Below, one piece after another: positions 5,254-6,089 of a stretch of 6,089 bases of DNA. The DNA lies in assembly GCA_031285115.1 (NCBI GenBank), contig JAITWU010000136.1, positions 1-6,089 on the forward strand. The letters run 5' to 3'. The notes beneath the pieces were generated by a model that worked only from the letters and a program-made list of their open reading frames with translations, had not been told where the DNA came from and ran no database searches. Position 1 is the stretch's first letter. Every line of letters starts with the position of its first letter. This stretch comes from Azonexus sp. (lineage in GTDB: Bacteria; Pseudomonadota; Gammaproteobacteria; Burkholderiales; Rhodocyclaceae). The position numbers were made by a program, and so were the translations under genes.

Positions 5254-5886
5254 TCAACCGAGCAGCTTTTTCTGGTCGAGCCAGGTTTCGAGAATTTCCA
5301 GCCGCACCAGCGGATCATCGAGTTCAAGGAGTTTTTGCTTGGCGAGATTCTGGATCGGCAAGGCCTCGGTGATGCGGTAACCGACCCATGCGGCCTCGTC
5401 GAAATGGTGCGGCTCCGGGCAGCGTTTCGGCCCAAGGTCGCTGATGATGCGCTGCAAAAAGGGGATGAGACGCCGCCGCTCCGGCGGCACGGCGACCGGT
5501 TTTTGCTCGGTGAGCAGTTCAACCGTGGCGGTGAGCCGATTGGCTGGACTCTCTTGCGCCTCGATGATGCGAAAGCGGCGGCCGCCGCGCACGCTGATGA
5601 GCAGAAGGCCCAACTCTTCCATTTCCCAACCGGCGATGCTCGCCAGTGCGCCGACCGGATGTGGCTGGACGCCAGCGCCGGTTTCGCTGCCGCTGGCAAT
5701 CAGGACGATGCCGAAAGGCTGGTCGGTTTTCATGCAATCGGCAACCATGTCGAGGTAGCGTTGCTCAAAAACCTTCAACCCCAGCACGCCGCCGGGAAAA
5801 AGCACGGTGTCAAGCGGAAACAGCGGCAGATGCAGGGTTTCGACAGTTTTTCCGGCGCGCGCGCGGGCAAAGTCGAACCAGCCCAT
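5254..5886 (-). CDS. stand-alone LON substrate-binding (N-terminal) domain protein
   Basis: The 210-residue product resembles the N-terminal substrate-recognition domain of Lon protease. The opening of the domain is clear at residues 19-46: H19-L-P-L-F-P-L-D-T-V-L-F-P, then G-L-K-V-F-E-Q-R-Y, a family hallmark. A beta-rich region runs to about residue 130 (including GRRFRI), then a helical C-terminal part. There is no AAA+ ATPase (Walker motifs) and no Ser/Lys protease domain, so it cannot degrade proteins by itself. Such short proteins are common in proteobacteria and their role is not established; substrate binding or adaptor function is a guess. I chose ATG 5886-5884, which overlaps the ubiX stop as TGATG; a GTG one codon earlier (5889) is possible. 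The link to ubiX is translational coupling. Confidence 0.9.
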   Translation of the reverse strand: MGWFDFARARAGKTVETLHLPLFPLDTVLFPGGVLGLKVFEQRYLDMVADCMKTDQPFGIVLIASGSETGAGVQPHPVGALASIAGWEMEELGLLLISVRGGRRFRIIEAQESPANRLTATVELLTEQKPVAVPPERRRLIPFLQRIISDLGPKRCPEPHHFDEAAWVGYRITEALPIQNLAKQKLLELDDPLVRLEILETWLDQKKLLG

Positions 5887-6089
5887 CACACGCCCCAGCG
5901 CGCCATCAGCGCGTGCGGCACGGCCAATTGGTCAAGAATGCGGGCGACGACGAAATCGACCAGATCGCCGACCGTCTGCGGCTGATGATAAAAACCGGGG
6001 CTGGGCGGCAAAATGATTGCGCCAGCGCGGGCAAGGCGCAGCATGTTTTCGAGGTGAATGGCGGAAAACGGCGTTTCGCGCGGCACGAG
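5886..6089 (-). CDS. ubiX: flavin prenyltransferase UbiX, C-terminal part, 5' end outside the window
   Basis: Only the last 67 residues are present; the family is about 190-200 residues long. UbiX attaches a dimethylallyl group to FMN to make the prenylated flavin used by UbiD decarboxylase in ubiquinone synthesis. Visible family features are [22 protein letters not shown], where the Arg-Glu of PRET belongs to the active site, then [12 protein letters not shown] with the conserved Tyr of GFYH, then [14 protein letters not shown] near the C-terminus, with the Arg of VARILDQ also conserved. The frame is open to the window edge, so it is cut by the window, not truncated by mutation. Its TGA overlaps the ATG of the LON-domain gene. 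Confidence 0.95.
   Translation of the reverse strand, partial: LVPRETPFSAIHLENMLRLARAGAIILPPSPGFYHQPQTVGDLVDFVVARILDQLAVPHALMARWGV

Noticed and set aside
5335..5985. Plus-strand 216-codon frame opposite the LON-domain gene
   Set aside because: It is antisense to a clear LON domain and to the end of ubiX, with no recognisable family features.

Overview
The window reads as chromosomal DNA of a GC-rich betaproteobacterium, probably Rhodocyclales or a close relative. That placement is an inference from protein character and from the gene order ubiX - LON-domain gene - EIIA(Man type) - HPr - enzyme I, not from a marker gene. I see no mobile element, CRISPR array, tRNA or rRNA, and coding density is very high.

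Left half (about 1-2719) is a phospholipid-type locus of two divergent gene pairs. On the minus strand a CDP-alcohol phosphatidyltransferase (239-874) is followed, with an ATGA overlap, by the N-terminus of an alpha/beta hydrolase that leaves the window at position 1. On the plus strand a 34-codon leader ORF (982-1086), a 1-acylglycerol-3-phosphate-type acyltransferase (1083-1790) and a CdsA-like phosphatidate cytidylyltransferase (1787-2719) are chained by ATGA overlaps. Together these could acylate lysophosphatidate to phosphatidate, activate it as CDP-diacylglycerol, move the phosphatidyl group onto an alcohol, and process a product with the hydrolase. The set resembles E. coli ynbA/ynbB/ynbC with an added acyltransferase. 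The product lipid cannot be read from the sequence. The phosphatidyltransferase carries Asn at two positions of the family motif that are usually Asp.

A 62-bp gap (2720-2781) between convergent genes holds a decayed 7-bp tandem repeat and a small hairpin.

Right half (2782-6089) is one minus-strand series, read from right to left: the C-terminus of flavin prenyltransferase UbiX, a stand-alone LON substrate-binding-domain protein, a mannose-family EIIA, HPr and PTS enzyme I. The phosphorelay residues are all present (EI His196, HPr His15, EIIA His9), HPr keeps Ser46, and no sugar permease (EIIB/EIIC) is adjacent. This fits a regulatory PTS rather than a sugar importer. UbiX and the LON protein are translationally linked by a TGATG overlap, and a 60-bp gap before EIIA may hold the promoter of the PTS genes.

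No stretch over 300 bases lacks a gene. The longest non-coding part is the divergent region 875-981, or 875-1082 if the leader ORF is not real.
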